Assembly (NCBI GenBank): GCA_028278405.1
Contig: JANQEK010000030.1
Coordinates: 1 to 64,000 of the forward strand
Length of the DNA: 64,000 nucleotides
Source of the DNA: Nitrospinaceae bacterium
GTDB lineage: Bacteria > Nitrospinota > Nitrospinia > Nitrospinales > Nitrospinaceae
Reading direction: 5' to 3'
Shown here: piece by piece, positions 62,717 through 64,000 of the stretch
Layout of the letters: every line of letters begins with the position of its first letter
Position numbering within the stretch: position 1 is the stretch's first letter
Made by a program: the position numbers and the translations under genes
The notes under the pieces: generated by a model
Database searches by the model: none
Told to the model about the DNA's origin: nothing
What the model saw: only the letters and a program-made list of their open reading frames with translations

Positions 62717-63004
62717 TTACTCGACGATGCCGAGGATGTCGTCTTCCCGCATCAGCAGGTAGTCATCCCCTTCGATTTTGATTTCGGTGCCGCCGTACTT
62801 GCTGTACAGGACTTTGTCGCCGACTTTCACGTCGAGCGCCACGCGCTTGCCGTCTTCTCCCACCTTGCCGGCGCCGACTGCGGTCACCCGGCCTTCGATC
62901 GGCTTCTCTTTCGCCGAATCGGGAATAATGATGCCACCCTTACGAACTTCCTTCTCCCGGATGGGTTGTACCAGAATGCGGTCTTGCAAAGGACGAATCT
63001 TCAT
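62717..63004 (-). CDS. groES: Co-chaperonin GroES
   Basis: The 95-residue lid of the chaperonin. It starts [20 protein letters not shown], has the mobile loop [14 protein letters not shown] that docks on GroEL, and the [20 protein letters not shown] strand. First gene of the operon. The start is an ATG about 150 bases downstream of a CIRCE operator. Confidence 0.99.
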   Translation of the reverse strand: MKIRPLQDRILVQPIREKEVRKGGIIIPDSAKEKPIEGRVTAVGAGKVGEDGKRVALDVKVGDKVLYSKYGGTEIKIEGDDYLLMREDDILGIVE

Positions 63005-63157
63005 AACAACTCCTTGAATTAGTGATAAACTTGCGTTTGTTGATAGACCTCTATCTCAAAAACGTTTTTGATAGAAAACGAGAATGACAGCGATTAGATT
63101 TTAAATCCTTTAAAAATAACCAGTTATGTGATTTTGGCCGGTTGGGGATACCGCAAA

Positions 63158-63184
63158 TTAGCACTCCTTGGCCGTAAGTGCTAA
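63158..63184. promoter_or_regulatory. CIRCE operator (HrcA site) for groESL
   Basis: TTAGCACTC (63158-63166) and AAGTGCTAA (63176-63184) flank a nine-base spacer. This matches the CIRCE consensus TTAGCACTC-N9-GAGTGCTAA with one mismatch (A for the first G of the right arm). HrcA binds it to repress groESL until heat shock. hrcA itself is not in the window. Confidence 0.9.
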
Positions 63185-63272
63185 TAGATACTACCATAAA
63201 TAAAACCCCGGAACCGAAAAGCAAGGCCGGGACCGAAAAAAAACTCAAAAAACCTGAAAAAATCCGAAAATC

Positions 63273-63659
63273 ATGAAAAAACAAGGCACTAAAGAGCTGG
63301 AAGTGTTCCTCAACCCCTATCCGGACCGGGACTACGAGATCCATATGGAGTGTCCGGAGTTCACCTGCCTGTGCCCGCGCACCGGCCAGCCGGATTTCGC
63401 CCATATCGATATCCATTACGTGCCCGACCACGAATGCATCGAGTTGAAGTCGCTCAAGCTGTATTTATGGTCGTATCGCAACGAGGGCGCGTTCCACGAG
63501 GCGGTGGTCAACAAGATTTTGGACGACCTGGTGGCGGCCTGCCAGCCGCGCTGGATGGAGGTCGAGGGCGAGTTCTTCGTGCGCGGCGGCATCTACACCA
63601 CCATCACCGCCGAGCACCACGGCAAGCCCCGGAAGACCAAAACCAAACGTAAAAAATAG
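63273..63659 (+). CDS. queF: NADPH-dependent 7-cyano-7-deazaguanine reductase
   Basis: Reduces preQ0 to preQ1 in queuosine synthesis. A 128-residue single-domain (Bacillus-type) QueF. The thioimide-forming cysteine lies in [12 protein letters not shown] (Cys34), followed by the family motif [20 protein letters not shown]. The C-terminus [12 protein letters not shown] is typical. The gene is markedly GC-richer than the genes to its left. It is divergent from groES and lies 92 bases before a radical-SAM gene. Confidence 0.95.
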   Translation: MKKQGTKELEVFLNPYPDRDYEIHMECPEFTCLCPRTGQPDFAHIDIHYVPDHECIELKSLKLYLWSYRNEGAFHEAVVNKILDDLVAACQPRWMEVEGEFFVRGGIYTTITAEHHGKPRKTKTKRKK

Positions 63660-63751
63660 CCAGCGTGACGCTGGACTCTACGGGTTGACGGTTAACGGCA
63701 GACAGGATTCTTTGAGCACAATTGGATACCGTCCGCAGAAATTGAAATGAG

Positions 63752-64000
63752 ATGTTGAACATATTTGTCGAAGCCAACTGCAACCGCTATGTGCGGGACG
63801 AGTGCACGTACTGCCACGTGTACGAACCGCTCATGCAGATCGACCGGAGCGCGTGGCACCTGATGCCGGAGCAGGCGCAGGTGATGGCGGACAAGATTCG
63901 CCAGATCGACCTGTTCAATCAACTGGCGCAACAGGAAATCAACTTCACCGGCGGCGAGCCGTCGCAGAATCCGCACCTGGTCGAAATCTTCCACATCTTC
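63752..64000 (+). CDS. Radical SAM protein, 3' end cut by window
   Basis: The first 83 residues only. They have MLNIFVEANCNRYVRDECTY and FTGGEPSQNP, the glycine-rich SAM-binding motif of radical SAM enzymes. The cysteines CNRYVRDECTYC follow a Cx7Cx2C spacing in place of the usual Cx3Cx2C. Adjacent queF would suggest QueE, but the start does not resemble the QueE N-terminus (GCNLRCSWCDT-like). The function is unassigned. The 92-base spacer from queF allows either an operon or a separate promoter. Confidence 0.75.
   Translation, partial: MLNIFVEANCNRYVRDECTYCHVYEPLMQIDRSAWHLMPEQAQVMADKIRQIDLFNQLAQQEINFTGGEPSQNPHLVEIFHIF

Noticed and set aside
63692-63994. 100-codon minus-strand frame over the radical SAM gene
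   Set aside because: Antisense shadow of a gene with recognisable GGEP and Cys motifs.
63752-64000. Naming the radical SAM gene queE because of queF
   Set aside because: The N-terminus lacks the QueE GCNLRCxWCDT-like motif and the cysteine spacing differs.

Overview
The window is a 64 kb piece of a Gram-negative bacterial chromosome of moderate GC content. The Gram-negative call rests on a TonB-dependent receptor, predicted outer-membrane barrels, lipoprotein signals and periplasmic c-type haem proteins. Gene order, CsgG-like proteins, a CIRCE-controlled groESL and the general style fit a deep-branching marine lineage such as Nitrospinota or a deltaproteobacterial relative. That placement is inference; no rRNA gene is present to settle it. 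Most of the window is chromosomal backbone with several accessory blocks set into it.

Layout: 1-3.5 kb holds three leucine-rich-repeat proteins with a Sel1-repeat protein and shikimate kinase. 3.5-6.3 kb holds an AlkA-type glycosylase, two methyltransferases and a SHOCT lipoprotein. 6.4-8.1 kb is the rplU-rpmA-obg operon behind a clear sigma-70 promoter. 8.1-19 kb holds a giant acidic zinc-ribbon membrane protein, a lytic transglycosylase, a dihaem lipoprotein, an HU protein, peptide deformylase, an MFS transporter, a sterol-desaturase-like enzyme, small membrane proteins and Hsp20. 19.0-22.7 kb (minus strand) is a compact RiPP locus of the thiazole/oxazole-modified (LAP/TOMM) type: a 69-residue precursor with a Cys-rich tail, an intrinsic terminator, a RRE/E1-like partner protein, a YcaO cyclodehydratase and a SagB-type dehydrogenase. 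Divergent to it, 22.9-29.7 kb encodes a TonB-dependent receptor, a YfiR-family protein, a membrane histidine kinase, a lone receiver and a REC-PAS-kinase hybrid.

30.5-38.8 kb is a seven-gene plus-strand operon of exported proteins. It has three CsgG/FlgO-like modules, one of them in a 1220-residue TPR/beta-propeller protein, plus a CPAC thioredoxin-like protein, two secreted proteins of unknown function and a TPR protein. 38.8-42.5 kb is a two-component system and a von Willebrand A protein. 42.8-44.3 kb is an AT-rich accessory pair (DUF6946-like and AbiU2/HEPN-like) abutting a tRNA. 44.3-48.6 kb is a macromolecular-synthesis operon (yqeY-dnaG-rpoD-tRNA) with promoter and terminator visible. 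48.8-58 kb holds an exported TldD-like protein, duplicated small secreted proteins, a PAS-AAA-Fis regulator, a chemoreceptor, a NamZ-like muramidase and glgC. 58-61 kb holds a protein of 25-residue EF-hand-like repeats, a predicted outer-membrane protein, a candidate structured RNA with its own terminator and a small unknown gene. 61-64 kb is groES-groEL under a CIRCE element, then queF and the start of a radical-SAM gene cut by the window edge.

The most notable system is the TOMM locus with its divergent receptor/signalling cassette. It has no exporter, protease or immunity gene inside it. Second is the CsgG/TPR/propeller operon, which I cannot match to a described pathway.
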